A stretch of 64,000 nt of DNA from Streptomyces sp. Ru71 (GCF_002920535.1 NZ_PQSS01000011.1:83623-147622); one strand, 5' to 3'. Counted from the stretch's first letter, positions 54,240 through 63,840 are shown. Program-made: numbers and translations. The notes: generated by a model from the letters alone, not told the origin.

Positions 54240-54731
54240 GTGCACGAGGACGCGAACGGCGCGGGGCATCGGGGCGAACCCTGGGCGTCGCCGAGTGGTG
54301 TGGACCAGGAGTTCCTGGCGCTGGAACGTGAGCTGACGGTCTTCCTGCGCCGGGCCCGGGCCAGCCAGGGCGAGATGGCCCGCGAGGTCCATCCCGACCT
54401 GGAGTCGGCCGCCTACGGCCTGCTGGTGCGGCTGGACGAGTGCGGCCGGCAGCGCGCCACCGAGCTGGCCGCCTACATCGGCGTCGGCAAGGCCACCATG
54501 TCCCGCCAGCTGCGGGCCCTGGAGGAGCTGGGCCTGGTGGCCCGCGAGCCCGACCCCGGTGACGGGCGTGCCTGGCTGGTGCACCTCACCGAGGAGGGGC
54601 GCCGCCGGGTCGGCAGCGTGCGCGAGGCCCGGCGGGCCCGCTACGTCAGCAAGCTCGCCCACTGGGACCGGCACGAGGTGGCGGAGCTGGCGCGGCTGCT
54701 GCAGCAGCTGAACCGGGGCATGGAGAAGTGA
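54240..54731 (+). CDS. MarR family transcriptional regulator
   Basis: Winged-helix dimeric regulator of 163 residues. Recognisable segments are LLVRLDECGRQRATELAAYI, the recognition helix GVGKATMSRQLRALEELGLV and the wing AREPDPGDGRAWLVHLTEEG. The ligand and targets are unknown; the divergent lysozyme gene is the nearest candidate. GTG 54240 is the first start; GTG and ATG further in would cut into the domain. It converges on the phosphatase gene with a 25-base gap. Confidence 0.9.
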   Translation: MHEDANGAGHRGEPWASPSGVDQEFLALERELTVFLRRARASQGEMAREVHPDLESAAYGLLVRLDECGRQRATELAAYIGVGKATMSRQLRALEELGLVAREPDPGDGRAWLVHLTEEGRRRVGSVREARRARYVSKLAHWDRHEVAELARLLQQLNRGMEK

Positions 54732-54756
54732 CGGCCGCAGAGGGCGGCGCCCCGGG

Positions 54757-55545
54757 TCACAGCTCGGCGTAGACCACCGTCGCGTCGTCGTGGGTCTTGC
54801 TGCGGCCCAGGTACGACCGCTGCTCCGCGTCCGCCAGCTCCAGCGCGCGGACGCGGTCGACCAGGGCCTGGGCGCCCTCCTTGGCGAGCAGGGCGAGGCA
54901 GTCCGCCCAGTCGCCCTCGCGGAACTTCTCCACCCAGCGCGCCGCCCCGTCCGTCAGCGCGGCCAGCGCGGACACCTGCGAGCGCGGCACGGACCCGGTG
55001 ACCGCGCGGCCGGCCACCGACGGGTCGGCCGCCGCCGTGAAGAAGCCGCCCTCCTTGTTGCGCAGACGCGTGTCGATCAGGTCGTCCGTGGCCAGCGCGG
55101 CGCGCGGCAGACGGGCCAGCCGGTCGTCCAGGACCGCCGTGACCGCGCCGCCCGGGGAACGCAGCAGCAGCGCGGAGTCGGACAGCACCAGGTACTCCAC
55201 GGTCCGCTCCGACCAGCGGGCCAGGACCACGGTCGCCTGCGGGGTGCGCGGGTGAGAAAGGTCACAGGTATCCGCGTGCGCGGAGGCGGTACGCGCGACG
55301 GCGCGGGCGAGGGCCTCCGTCAGCGGCACATCCGGGTCCGAAACGGTCAGTTCGGTCAGCGCCCCGCCGAGCCGAGCCGTGTACCAGGGGACCGAATGCA
55401 GACAGCCCGTCCCGCCCCGGGGCGGAGTCACCCCGTCCAGGACGACAAGCGACGCGCCCTGTCCGGAAGCGGCTACTCCGATGCCGGCGAAGTCCTCGTT
55501 GGGGCGGGTCGGGTCACCGGGTTCCGAAACGAGTTCCGTACGCAT
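54757..55545 (-). CDS. PP2C-like serine/threonine phosphatase family protein
   Basis: Metal-dependent phosphatase-like protein of 262 residues. PP2C landmarks are DPTRPNEDFAG (metal Asp region), LVVLDGVTPPRGGTGC (DG motif), LVLSDSALLLRSP, LTDGAARW and the C-terminal KTHDDATVVYAEL. Several motif residues are atypical, so activity is likely but not assured. ATG 55545 begins MRTELVSEPGD; the longer frame is not supported. Confidence 0.78.
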   Translation of the reverse strand: MRTELVSEPGDPTRPNEDFAGIGVAASGQGASLVVLDGVTPPRGGTGCLHSVPWYTARLGGALTELTVSDPDVPLTEALARAVARTASAHADTCDLSHPRTPQATVVLARWSERTVEYLVLSDSALLLRSPGGAVTAVLDDRLARLPRAALATDDLIDTRLRNKEGGFFTAAADPSVAGRAVTGSVPRSQVSALAALTDGAARWVEKFREGDWADCLALLAKEGAQALVDRVRALELADAEQRSYLGRSKTHDDATVVYAEL

Positions 55546-55902
55546 CCAGCCAGTCTGCACGAGGCCTTCACATGCTCCGCGAACGGCTGGCAAACATCGC
55601 GGATTCCCCGCGCCGGGCCCGCCCGGCCGCCGGGTTTGGGGTGGAATGCTTCACTCCGCCAAGGCGTGGCGGCGAATACTGCCAAAGCACGCCGCAGACG
55701 TCCAACCGGCCCGCCGTGCAGGGCCGCTGCACGCGCCAGAGGAACTTGCCCGCCAACTCCCCTCCGATGTTCACTCCTTCGGGTGGCGGGCCAGGCGATG
55801 CCCGTCCGCTGCCCACCGGCACTGGGAGGGTCGGAAACCGTACCGGACGCACGCGCCGATTGACGGGGCGTCATCCGGACCCATGGCTACACGAGTACAG
55901 GA
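55546..55902. other. Conservon promoter region
   Basis: This 357-base gap lies between the phosphatase gene and the divergent conservon. TTGACG (about 55859-55864) is a possible -35 box. No gene or strong operator is recognised. Confidence 0.45.
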
Positions 55903-58743
55903 ATGCGAGCACCGGTGCAGAAGACGCGGCCTCGGCGCACAGGCAGGCAGTCGGCCCCCGAAGGGGGCGCGCAGCCCCCCGTCGGCAAGGGCCGCCCCAC
56001 CCACGTACGCAATCGGCTGATCGTCGCCGTCGCCGTGGTGGCCGCCGCCATCGCGGGAGCAGGCGCCCCGTCCGTCATCGCCGCCTCCGGGCAGCTGAAG
56101 GACACCCAGGACCTGGTCACCCTCGCCGGCCAGACCCAGGAGGCGCTGACCCTCGCCCACGCCCTGGCCGACGAACGCGACGACGTCACCTCGTACGTCG
56201 CCGCCGGCCGGCCCAAGTCCAAGGCGCCCGACGAGCAGCGCAGCGCCCGCGTCGACCGGCAGGTCGAGGAACTGCGCGCCGACACCGATCTGCCCGCCGC
56301 CCTGCGCCAGGACCTCGACGGCATCGCCGCGGTCCGCCGGGCCGCGCTGACCGGCAAGAGCAGCGCCCTCGAAGCCCACCAGGCGTACTCGGCCGCGATC
56401 ACCGAGCTGCACCGGCTCACCGAGCAGCTCGCCCAGCAGACCCCGCCGCGCGCCGGCTCCGGGGCCTACGCCCTCGCCGAGCTGGACTCCGCCGTCCAGC
56501 AGGCCGCCGCCACCCGCGGCCTGCTGCTGGCCGCGCTCAACGTGCCCGGCGGCTCGCAGACCACCATCGACCCGGTCACCGGCCTGCCGGAGACCGGCTC
56601 CGGCTCCGGTGACTCCGCCGCCGCCGAGCAGCGCGACGCGCTCACCGCCGCCGCCCAGCAGGCCCGGCTGCGTTCCGACGCGGCGCTCGCCGACTTCCAC
56701 GAGACCGCGCCCCGGCAGTCGGTGACGTCGTACGACTCGACCGTCACCGGTCCGGAGACGACGACGGCCGAGAAGTACCTCGCCCGTCTCACCGACCAGC
56801 CCGCCCTGGACGACGACGAACTCGACACCAGCACCAAGAAGCTCGACGCGGCCCTGTCCGCGCGGATCGAGCTGATGCGCGGCGTGGAGTCCGCGCTCTA
56901 CTCACACCGCACCCAGGACCTGGAGCAGCTGCGCGACGACGACGTCGACGCGCTGGAGCTGCGCATCGCGATCCTCGGCGCGCTGATCCTGCTCGCCGTC
57001 GGCATCGCCACCGCCATGGCCCGCAGCCTCACCCGGCCGCTCGCGGTGCTGCGGCTCGGCTCGGCCCGCCTGGCCGGCGCCGAGGACCCGACGGCCGAGG
57101 AAGCGGTCAAGTTCACCGGCCGCAACGACGAGTTCGCCCAGGTCGTCCGCTCCGTCAACGCCCTGCACGCGCACGCCGTCGCCCTCGCCGAACGCGTCGG
57201 CACCCTGGAGTCCGACCGCAAGCACCTGGTCGGCCAGCGGCAGAAGATGGCCGACGCCCGCGAGGAACTGCGCGCCGAACTCGCCGAGTCCGCCGCCCAG
57301 CTGGACCGGCTGCGCACCAGCATCGGCTCCACCTTCGTCAACCTCGCCCTGCGCACCCTCGGCCTGGTCGAGCGTCAGCTCGCCGTCATCGAGGGCTTGG
57401 AGGAGCGCGAGCAGGACCCGGACCGGCTGGCCACCCTCTTCAAGCTCGACCACTTCGCCACGGTCATGCGCCGGCACAGCGAGAACCTCCTGGTCCTCGC
57501 CGGCGCCGAGCACGTCCAGCAGCACGCGAACCCCGTCCCGCTGGTCGACGTCGTCCGCGCGGCGGTCAGCGAGATCGAACGCTACGAACGCGTCCGCATC
57601 GCGGCCCTGCCGCCGCACGCGCACGTGGCCGGGTTCGCCGCCGACGACCTCTCCCACCTGCTGGCCGAACTCATGGAGAACGCCACCGCGTTCTCCCCGC
57701 CCGACGTGCCCGTCGAGGTCTCCGGCTGGCTGCTGGAGAACGGCGAGGTCATGCTCTCCGTGCAGGACGAGGGCATCGGCATGACCGAGGACCGTCTGAC
57801 CCGGCTCAACGCGCGCCTCGCCGACTTCGACCCGAACACGCCGTACGACCAGGAGGGCGAGGAGGGGCTCGGGCTCGGCCTGTACGTCGTCGCCCGGCTC
57901 GCCCACCGGCACGGCGTGCGGGTCCAGCTGCGCGAGCAGAAGCAGGGCGGTACGGCCGCGGTCGTCGTCCTGCCGCGGGCGCTGCTGGCCGCGGCCCCGC
58001 CGACCGCGGTCGCCGCGCCGGCGCACTCCGCGAGCACCACCCAGACCTTCTCCCTGCCGGGCGCCGACGCCGAGGCCAACTCCAACGTGCTGCACGGCCG
58101 CACGGCCGACGGCGACCGTCTGATCGCCCTGGCGGAACGAGCGGTCCGGGAACGGGAGCGCGGGGAGGCGGAGCCCGAGGAGCCGAAGAAGCCCGAGCCC
58201 GAGCCCGAGCAGCTGGCGCGGGCCGAAGAGGCCGAGCAGGCCGAGGACGCCGTACCGCAGCAGGAGTCGCCGGCGCGGGCCGAGGAGGCCATACCGCAGC
58301 CGGAACCTGCGACGCGGGCCGAGGTCGTACCGCAGGCGGAGCCGCCGGCGGCGGAGTCCCCGGCCGAGACGACGATGGAGCTGCTGATCCCGTCCCCGAA
58401 GACGGAGGATCACGACCCGGCCGAAGGCGAGGCCGAGGCCGGCCGGCCCGCCGGGCTTCCGCAGGAACCCCGCGAGGCCGAGGCCGAGGCGGAACACGAG
58501 CGGACCGAGGACGAGGACCAGTACACCGCCAAGGGCCTGCCCAAGCGCACACCCAAGATCACCGCCCCCACCGCTGCGGAGCGCCCCCGCACCAAGTCCG
58601 TGGACGCCGAAGCCCTGCGCCGGCGGCTCGGCGGGTTCCGCCAGGGCGCCACCGCCGGCTACCGCGCGGCGGAGGCGGAGATCGCCGAGCAGACAGGCCA
58701 GACCAGCACCACGGGGGGCACAGTCGAGGAGGCAAGCAGTTGA
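55903..58743 (+). CDS. cvnA: Conservon sensor histidine kinase (CvnA-like)
   Basis: Membrane sensor kinase of 946 residues. A TM helix (about 38-60, RLIVAVAVVAAAIAGAGAPS) leads to a large extracellular sensor region (about 60-345), then a second TM (about 352-372, IAILGALILLAVGIATAMA), a HAMP segment, a coiled coil and a HATPase_c domain (ENATAFSPPDVPVEVSGW, LSVQDEGIGM, EGLGLGLYVVARLA). The DHp His region is poorly conserved, as in conservon kinases. A highly acidic Glu/Pro-rich tail of about 230 residues follows. The next three genes overlap or lie within a few bases, so the whole conservon is co-translated. GTG 55915 is an alternative start. Confidence 0.9.
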   Translation: MRAPVQKTRPRRTGRQSAPEGGAQPPVGKGRPTHVRNRLIVAVAVVAAAIAGAGAPSVIAASGQLKDTQDLVTLAGQTQEALTLAHALADERDDVTSYVAAGRPKSKAPDEQRSARVDRQVEELRADTDLPAALRQDLDGIAAVRRAALTGKSSALEAHQAYSAAITELHRLTEQLAQQTPPRAGSGAYALAELDSAVQQAAATRGLLLAALNVPGGSQTTIDPVTGLPETGSGSGDSAAAEQRDALTAAAQQARLRSDAALADFHETAPRQSVTSYDSTVTGPETTTAEKYLARLTDQPALDDDELDTSTKKLDAALSARIELMRGVESALYSHRTQDLEQLRDDDVDALELRIAILGALILLAVGIATAMARSLTRPLAVLRLGSARLAGAEDPTAEEAVKFTGRNDEFAQVVRSVNALHAHAVALAERVGTLESDRKHLVGQRQKMADAREELRAELAESAAQLDRLRTSIGSTFVNLALRTLGLVERQLAVIEGLEEREQDPDRLATLFKLDHFATVMRRHSENLLVLAGAEHVQQHANPVPLVDVVRAAVSEIERYERVRIAALPPHAHVAGFAADDLSHLLAELMENATAFSPPDVPVEVSGWLLENGEVMLSVQDEGIGMTEDRLTRLNARLADFDPNTPYDQEGEEGLGLGLYVVARLAHRHGVRVQLREQKQGGTAAVVVLPRALLAAAPPTAVAAPAHSASTTQTFSLPGADAEANSNVLHGRTADGDRLIALAERAVRERERGEAEPEEPKKPEPEPEQLARAEEAEQAEDAVPQQESPARAEEAIPQPEPATRAEVVPQAEPPAAESPAETTMELLIPSPKTEDHDPAEGEAEAGRPAGLPQEPREAEAEAEHERTEDEDQYTAKGLPKRTPKITAPTAAERPRTKSVDAEALRRRLGGFRQGATAGYRAAEAEIAEQTGQTSTTGGTVEEASS

Positions 58744-59246
58744 CCGCGCCCAGTACCTTCGGACTGAGCAGTGAAGCACGCAACCTGCAGTGGCTGTTGA
58801 ACAACCTCGTCGAGGAGGTCCCCGGCATCGTCTCGGTGGCCGTGGTCTCCTCCGACGGCCTGCTGCTGCTCTCCTCCGACCAGGCCCGCAACCTCGAAGC
58901 GCGCCAGACCCGTGAGACCGGCCGGACCGCCGGACCCCGTGGCTCCGCGGCCGACCTCGCCACCATCGTCTCCGGCATCGGCAGCCTCACCATCGGCGCC
59001 GCCAAGCTGATGGACGGCGGCGCGGTGAAGCACACCATGGTCGCGATGGAGGAGGGCAGCCTGTTCGTGATGTCGATCAGCGACGGCTCGCTGCTCGGCG
59101 TGCACGGCTCCGCGGACTGCGACATGAGCGTCGTGGCGTACCACATGGCCCTGTTCGTGGGCCGCGCCGGACACGTCCTGACCCCCGAACTCCGCAGCGA
59201 ACTGCGCAAATCCCTGGAGTCCTCCTCGACCGGGAGCGAGCGATGA
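58740..59246 (+). CDS. cvnB: Roadblock/LC7 domain protein (CvnB-like)
   Basis: Protein of 168 residues with the roadblock/LC7 fold (LQWLLNNLVEEVPGIVSVAV, LSSDGLLLLSS, ADLATIVSGIGSLTIGAAKL). Roadblock proteins act as GTPase regulators, here probably for CvnD. TTG 58740 overlaps the kinase stop (TTGA) and is preceded by GAGGAGG. Confidence 0.93.
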   Translation: MTAPSTFGLSSEARNLQWLLNNLVEEVPGIVSVAVVSSDGLLLLSSDQARNLEARQTRETGRTAGPRGSAADLATIVSGIGSLTIGAAKLMDGGAVKHTMVAMEEGSLFVMSISDGSLLGVHGSADCDMSVVAYHMALFVGRAGHVLTPELRSELRKSLESSSTGSER

Positions 59247-59665
59247 GCAGTATGTCCCATGCCGCGAAGACCCACTTGCCGGTCCGCGGCGGCGACCGCA
59301 AACCCGCCAGGGTGCGCCCCTACTCGCTCACCGGCGGCCGTACCCGCTTCGGTCACGTCCTGCTCGTCGAGACGTTCGTGGCCGCGCTGGACGCCCCCGA
59401 GGAGCGAAAAGAGCTGACGAACGGTACGCTCGCCACCCGCGTCATGCCGGAGATGCGGGCCATCGTCGAACTGTGCCGCCGTATGCGCACGGTGGCCGAG
59501 ATCGCCGCGCTGCTGAAGATGCCGCTCGGTGTGGTCCGCGTGCTGCTGAGCGACCTCGCGGACCAGGGAAAGATCCGCGTGTACGGAACGGGCACGGGCC
59601 ACGGCACGGGCCGTCCGGACCGCGCGCTGCTGGAAAGGGTGCTGAGTGGACTCCGTCGTCTCTGA
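59243..59665 (+). CDS. cvnC: DUF742 protein (CvnC-like)
   Basis: Conserved conservon component of 140 residues: RPYSLTGGRTRFG near the start and LCRRMRTVAEIAALLKMPLG-VVRVLLSDLADQGKI near the end, a winged-helix-like segment. Its biochemical role is not established. ATG 59243 overlaps the previous stop (ATGA). Confidence 0.92.
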   Translation: MSSMSHAAKTHLPVRGGDRKPARVRPYSLTGGRTRFGHVLLVETFVAALDAPEERKELTNGTLATRVMPEMRAIVELCRRMRTVAEIAALLKMPLGVVRVLLSDLADQGKIRVYGTGTGHGTGRPDRALLERVLSGLRRL

Positions 59666-60311
59666 CGCCGCTCGTGGTGTCTCAGGTGTCTCCCCCCTCG
59701 TCGAGGCGGCCCGTTCCGCCGAGCCCGCCGAGGATCTGAAGTCCTGGCAGACGGACCGCACCCGTGCCCCCATCGCCACGAAGATAGTCGTGGCCGGAGG
59801 TTTCGGCGTCGGCAAGACCACGCTGGTCACGTCCGTCTCGGAGATCACGCCTCTGCAGACCGAGGCGCTGATGACCGAGGCCAGCCAGGAGACCGACGAC
59901 CTCACGGCCACCCCGGGCAAGATGACCACCACGGTGGCCATGGACTTCGGCCGCATCACGCTCGACGACGACCTGGTGCTGTACCTGTTCGGTACGCCCG
60001 GCCAGCAGCGGTTCTGGTTCATGTGGGACGACCTGGTGCGCGGTGCGATCGGCGCCGTCGTGATGGCCGACACCCGCCGGCTGAAGGACTGCTTCCCGGC
60101 GCTGGACTACTTCGAGAGCTGCGGGCTGCCGTACGTCGTCGCGGTCAACCACTTCGACGGCACCGAGCGCTTCGACCCCGAGGACGTGCGCGAGGCCCTC
60201 ACGATTCCTCCGCACATACCTGTCATGATCATGGACGCGCGGCGCCGGATATCGGTGATCGAGACGCTCCTCGCCCTCGTGGCCCACGCGCTCGCGGAAA
60301 CCCCCGAGTAG
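59646..60311 (+). CDS. cvnD: Conservon Ras-like GTPase (CvnD-like)
   Basis: Small GTP-binding protein of 221 residues. P-loop GGFGVGKTTL, switch II FGTPGQQRFWFMW and the guanine loop VNHFDGTE (Lys of NKxD replaced by His-Phe) are visible. Its start lies 20 bases inside the end of the DUF742 gene. It is thought to cycle with the roadblock partner to relay the kinase's signal. Confidence 0.93.
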   Translation: MDSVVSDAARGVSGVSPLVEAARSAEPAEDLKSWQTDRTRAPIATKIVVAGGFGVGKTTLVTSVSEITPLQTEALMTEASQETDDLTATPGKMTTTVAMDFGRITLDDDLVLYLFGTPGQQRFWFMWDDLVRGAIGAVVMADTRRLKDCFPALDYFESCGLPYVVAVNHFDGTERFDPEDVREALTIPPHIPVMIMDARRRISVIETLLALVAHALAETPE

Positions 60312-60334
60312 TTCACCTAGGAGAGATGTTCCGC

Positions 60335-61609
60335 ATGCGGAAGATACTCGTCGTCGGGGCCGGCCAGTCCGGCCTCCAGCTCGCCCTCGGCCTGCAGTCG
60401 CACGGCTACGAGGTCACCCTGATGTCGAACCGGACCGCGGACGAGATCCGCGCCGGCCGGGTCATGTCCACGCAGTGCATGTTCCACACGGCGCTGCAGC
60501 ACGAGCGTGACCTCCAGCTGAACTTCTGGGAGTCCCAGGCCCCGAAGATCGAAGGACTCGGCGTCTCGGTGGCCGCCCCCGGCTCCTGGGCGGAGGGCCC
60601 CGCGGCCCGCGCCATCGACTGGGTGGGCCGGCTCGACGGGTACGCGCAGTCCGTGGACCAGCGGGTGAAGATGGCCGGCTGGATGGAGACCTTCGCGCAG
60701 CGCGGCGGCCAGCTCGTCATCCACGGCGCGGCGGTCTCCGACCTCGACTACTTCTCCCGCGCCTACGACCTCGTGCTGGTCTCCGCCGGCAAGGGCGAAC
60801 TGGTGTCGATGTTCGAGCGGGACGCCTCGCGCTCCCCGTACAGCGAGCCGCAGCGCGCCCTGGCCGTGGCCTACGTCCACGGTCTCGGCCCGCGCCCGGA
60901 GCACCCCGAGTTCGACGCGGTCCGCTGCAACCTGGTGCCCGGCGTCGGCGAGCTGTTCATCATGCCGACGTTCACCACCTCCGGCCGCGCCGACATCCTG
61001 TTCTGGGAGGGCATACCCGGCGGCCCGCTGGACGTCTTCCAGGGCGTCAAGGACCCGGCGGAGCACCTCTCCCTGACCCTGGAACTCATGGAGCGGTACA
61101 CGCCCTGGGAGTACGCGCGGGCCACCAAGGTCGAGCTGACCGACGCCGGCGGCACGCTGGCCGGCCGCTACGCCCCGACCGTGCGCAAGCCGATCGGCCG
61201 GCTGCCCGGCGGCGGCGCGGTGCTCGGCGTCGCCGACGTCGTCGTCGCCAACGACCCGATCACCGGGCAGGGCTCCAACTCGGCGTCCAAGTGCGCGGCC
61301 GCCTACCTGGCCGCCATCCTGGAGCACGGCGACAAGCCGTTCGACGAGGACTTCATGCAGCAGGCGTTCGACCGCTACTGGCAGACCGCGCAGCATGTGG
61401 TGAAGTGGACCAACGCGATGCTGGCCCCGCCGCCGGAGCACGTCCTGAACCTCATCGGCGCGGCGGGCGAGCTCCAGCCGGTGGCCGACCGGTTCGCCAA
61501 CGCGTTCAACGACCCGGCCGACTTCGAGAACTTCTTCTACGAGCCCGAGAAGACGGGCGCGTACCTCGCGGAGGTCTCCGGGGCCCCGGCAGCCCCCGTC
61601 GTCCCCTAG
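60335..61609 (+). CDS. FAD-dependent monooxygenase (styrene monooxygenase StyA-like)
   Basis: Flavoprotein monooxygenase of 424 residues. The FAD dinucleotide loop is at the very start (KILVVGAGQSGLQLALGLQS), there is a second motif GELFIMPTFTTSGRADILFW, and GVADVVVANDPITGQGSNSA is the C-terminal FAD-binding GD-like region. It resembles the two-component styrene-monooxygenase group, which needs a separate reductase; none lies nearby. ATG 60335 has AGGAG 11 bases upstream, against only two for ATG 60326. It starts 24 bases after the conservon GTPase stop, so it is probably part of that operon, in the place where other conservons carry P450 genes. Confidence 0.88.
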   Translation: MRKILVVGAGQSGLQLALGLQSHGYEVTLMSNRTADEIRAGRVMSTQCMFHTALQHERDLQLNFWESQAPKIEGLGVSVAAPGSWAEGPAARAIDWVGRLDGYAQSVDQRVKMAGWMETFAQRGGQLVIHGAAVSDLDYFSRAYDLVLVSAGKGELVSMFERDASRSPYSEPQRALAVAYVHGLGPRPEHPEFDAVRCNLVPGVGELFIMPTFTTSGRADILFWEGIPGGPLDVFQGVKDPAEHLSLTLELMERYTPWEYARATKVELTDAGGTLAGRYAPTVRKPIGRLPGGGAVLGVADVVVANDPITGQGSNSASKCAAAYLAAILEHGDKPFDEDFMQQAFDRYWQTAQHVVKWTNAMLAPPPEHVLNLIGAAGELQPVADRFANAFNDPADFENFFYEPEKTGAYLAEVSGAPAAPVVP

Positions 61610-62730
61610 AGGGCGGTCGGTTTCTCCTGGTCGGGGCGGACCGCTCCGAGGATGGGGTGCGCCGCGATCGGGGAGAGCCTGATCTTCTCGCCGGTGCGCG
61701 GCGCCTCGATCACCTGGCCCTCGCCGACGTACAGCGCCACGTGCGTGGCCTTGGGGAAGTAGACGACCAGGTCGCCGGGGCGCAGCTCGCGCAGCGGCAC
61801 GTGCTCCAGGTGCGCCCACTGCTCCTGGCTGGTGCGCGGGATCGGGGTGCCTGCGGCCTGCCAGGCCCGTGAGGTCAGCCCCGAGCAGTCGTACGACTTC
61901 GGGCCCTCGGCGCCCCACGCGTACGGCTTGCCGAGCTGCCGCCGCGCGTACCGGATCGCCCGCTCGCCCTCGGGCGACGGCTTGTCGTCGCCGCCCAGCG
62001 CACCGGAGCCGAGCAGGCTGCGCTGCGCCTGGGCGGTGCCGGACCGCTCCAGCGCGGTCAGGGCGGTCAGCTGGCCGGGGGTGAGCGAGGCCAGGAGTTT
62101 CTCGACGTCGGACAGCCGGCGGCGGACGTCGTCGCGCTGCTTCTTCTGCTGCTCGATGAGCGTCAGCTGCCGGTCGAGGGCGGCGCGGGCGCGGCGGGCG
62201 AGGTCGGCGGCCCGGCGTTCGCTGCCGGTGAGTCGGCCGACGGTCTCGGCGCGTTCGCGGGCCAGCCGGCCGATGACATGGCCCTCGTCGAGGGCGTGCT
62301 GGGGGTCCGGGGCGAGCAGCAGGCGCAGATACGGGGAGAGGTCGCTGCTGTTCTGGTACTGCTGGCGGGCGAGCCGGCCGGCTGCGCCGCGGCCGGCGTG
62401 CAGGGACAGCCTGGCCTGGGCCAGGGCGGTGTCCAGGCGGGTCACCTCGGCGCGGTTGCGCTTGAGGGCTTCCTCGGTGGCGTTGTAGGCCTCGGTGGAC
62501 TGTTCGGCCTGCTGGTAGAGCTTTTGAAGGTCCGTCAGCAGGTCGGGGAGGGAGCGCTCGCCGGGGCGGTTCTGCGCCGACGGCTGCGCCGGCTGCTGTG
62601 TCGGCGCGGGTGTTGGGGTGGCCGCGGTGAGGGTGGGTGCGGCGAGAGATGGTGTGGCGAGGGTGGGTGTGAGGGCGAGCTGCGCCACGGTCATCGTCGT
62701 GCCGACGAGACGCCGCAGTGTTCCTGACAC
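61606..62730 (-). CDS. Secreted NlpC/P60 peptidoglycan hydrolase
   Basis: Cell-wall endopeptidase of 374 residues. A signal-like N-terminus (VSGTLRRLVGTTMTVAQLAL) and a Pro/Thr-rich linker lead to a coiled-coil region (about 60-230, LYQQAEQSTEAYNATEEALK, LARQQYQNSSDLS) and the NlpC/P60 domain: Cys in PKSYDCSGLTSRAW, His in ATHVALYVGEG. RipA-like proteins of this type cleave stem peptides during division and growth. GTG 62730 has GGAGGTGA upstream. Its stop overlaps that of the convergent FAD monooxygenase by three bases. Confidence 0.92.
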   Translation of the reverse strand: MSGTLRRLVGTTMTVAQLALTPTLATPSLAAPTLTAATPTPAPTQQPAQPSAQNRPGERSLPDLLTDLQKLYQQAEQSTEAYNATEEALKRNRAEVTRLDTALAQARLSLHAGRGAAGRLARQQYQNSSDLSPYLRLLLAPDPQHALDEGHVIGRLARERAETVGRLTGSERRAADLARRARAALDRQLTLIEQQKKQRDDVRRRLSDVEKLLASLTPGQLTALTALERSGTAQAQRSLLGSGALGGDDKPSPEGERAIRYARRQLGKPYAWGAEGPKSYDCSGLTSRAWQAAGTPIPRTSQEQWAHLEHVPLRELRPGDLVVYFPKATHVALYVGEGQVIEAPRTGEKIRLSPIAAHPILGAVRPDQEKPTAL

Positions 62731-62834
62731 GTCGTCATCACCTCCGGTGCGGGCAGCCCCTCTGCTCCGCACCGTGAGCTTGGGACGGTCGCGTGAGGTG
62801 TGCGCGTCGGCCTGCGCGGACCGGCGCAAGGGTG

Positions 62835-63182
62835 TCACTCGTGCGGGTCCTGTGGGTTGCCGTCCGGCGTGGTGTCTGGCGTGGTGTGGTTTCGGGGCGC
62901 CGGTTTGGACCAGGGCCAGCGGAGGCGGCCGGTGCCTGCGTCGCCCTCGGGGTCGAACGCGTACTTCCAGCCCTGGGTGAGGCCCAGGCGCTTGCTCTGG
63001 CCGTGGGGGACGCGACGATAGACCAGCACGGTGGGCTTGCCGCCGGCCGCGTCCGGGACCGGGATGCGGTACGTCTTCGGGGGGTGGCCGGTGGGGCCGA
63101 GCAGTACCGGGAGGACCCGGCCGTCCATGGGGCCGCCCTCGAAGGGGGTGTCTTCGCTCTTCACGGCACCAGTCTCAGACAT
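62835..63182 (-). CDS. Hypothetical protein
   Basis: Unrecognised hydrophilic protein of 115 residues with a small compact core (VLPVLLGPTGHPPKTYRIPV, TVLVYRRVPHG) and a Pro/Asp-rich tail. No domain is recognised. Its ATG 63182 lies within the end of the TetR gene (eight-base overlap), so the two are co-translated. Confidence 0.72.
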   Translation of the reverse strand: MSETGAVKSEDTPFEGGPMDGRVLPVLLGPTGHPPKTYRIPVPDAAGGKPTVLVYRRVPHGQSKRLGLTQGWKYAFDPEGDAGTGRLRWPWSKPAPRNHTTPDTTPDGNPQDPHE

Positions 63183-63825
63183 CCTCGGAGAGCGCGGCGA
63201 TCACGTCGGCGGTCTGCCGGTCGCGTCCCGCGGTCACGCCGAGGACGGCGACGAACTGTTCCACCAGCCAGTCGCGCAGGTCGTCGGCGGGGGGCTGTTT
63301 GTCCTCGTCGAGCCACATGAGGGACGCGGCCTCGACCGCGGTGATCCACATGCGGACGGTCATGCGCAGGCGGGGGCCGGGTGCGCTGACGCCGAGGTGG
63401 CTGTAGATGTGGTCGGCGGCGGCTCTTCGTACGCCGTCCACGATCGCCGTCGTGCGGGACGTCTCCACGACGCTGCCGCCCTGGAGGAGGGCGCTGAAGC
63501 CGGCGTCGTGCTCGTCGACGAAGGCGAGGTAGCGGTCCAGGGCGCGGGAGAGGCGGGTGAGCAGGGGGCCCTCGTGCGGTTCGGCGAAGCAGAGCTGGAG
63601 CTGCTCGGCGGCGGAGCGGAGGGCGGCCTCGTAGAGCTGCTGCTTGCCGCCGGGGAAGTAGCGGTAGACCAGGGGGCGGGAGACGCCGGCTGCCTCTGCG
63701 ACGTCGTCCAGGGACACGTCCTCCGGGGCCCGGTGCGCGAACAGCGACAGGGCGGCGGTGAGCAGCTGGCTGCGCCGCTCCTCGACGCTCAGCCGGCGGT
63801 AGGCGGGGTGTGGCGAGGGGGTCAT
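63175..63825 (-). CDS. TetR family transcriptional regulator
   Basis: Repressor of 216 residues. The HTH is LTAALSLFAHRAPEDVSLDDVAEAAGVSRPL (recognition helix VSRPLVYRYFPGGK), followed by the helical C-terminal domain. ATG 63825 lies 8 bases from a minus-strand TACGCT box (63838-63833), a leaderless start. It heads a small operon with the hypothetical protein and, after 104 bases, the NlpC/P60 gene. Ligand and regulon are unknown. Confidence 0.9.
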   Translation of the reverse strand: MTPSPHPAYRRLSVEERRSQLLTAALSLFAHRAPEDVSLDDVAEAAGVSRPLVYRYFPGGKQQLYEAALRSAAEQLQLCFAEPHEGPLLTRLSRALDRYLAFVDEHDAGFSALLQGGSVVETSRTTAIVDGVRRAAADHIYSHLGVSAPGPRLRMTVRMWITAVEAASLMWLDEDKQPPADDLRDWLVEQFVAVLGVTAGRDRQTADVIAALSEDV

Positions 63826-63840
63826 ACTTCGCAGCGTAGC

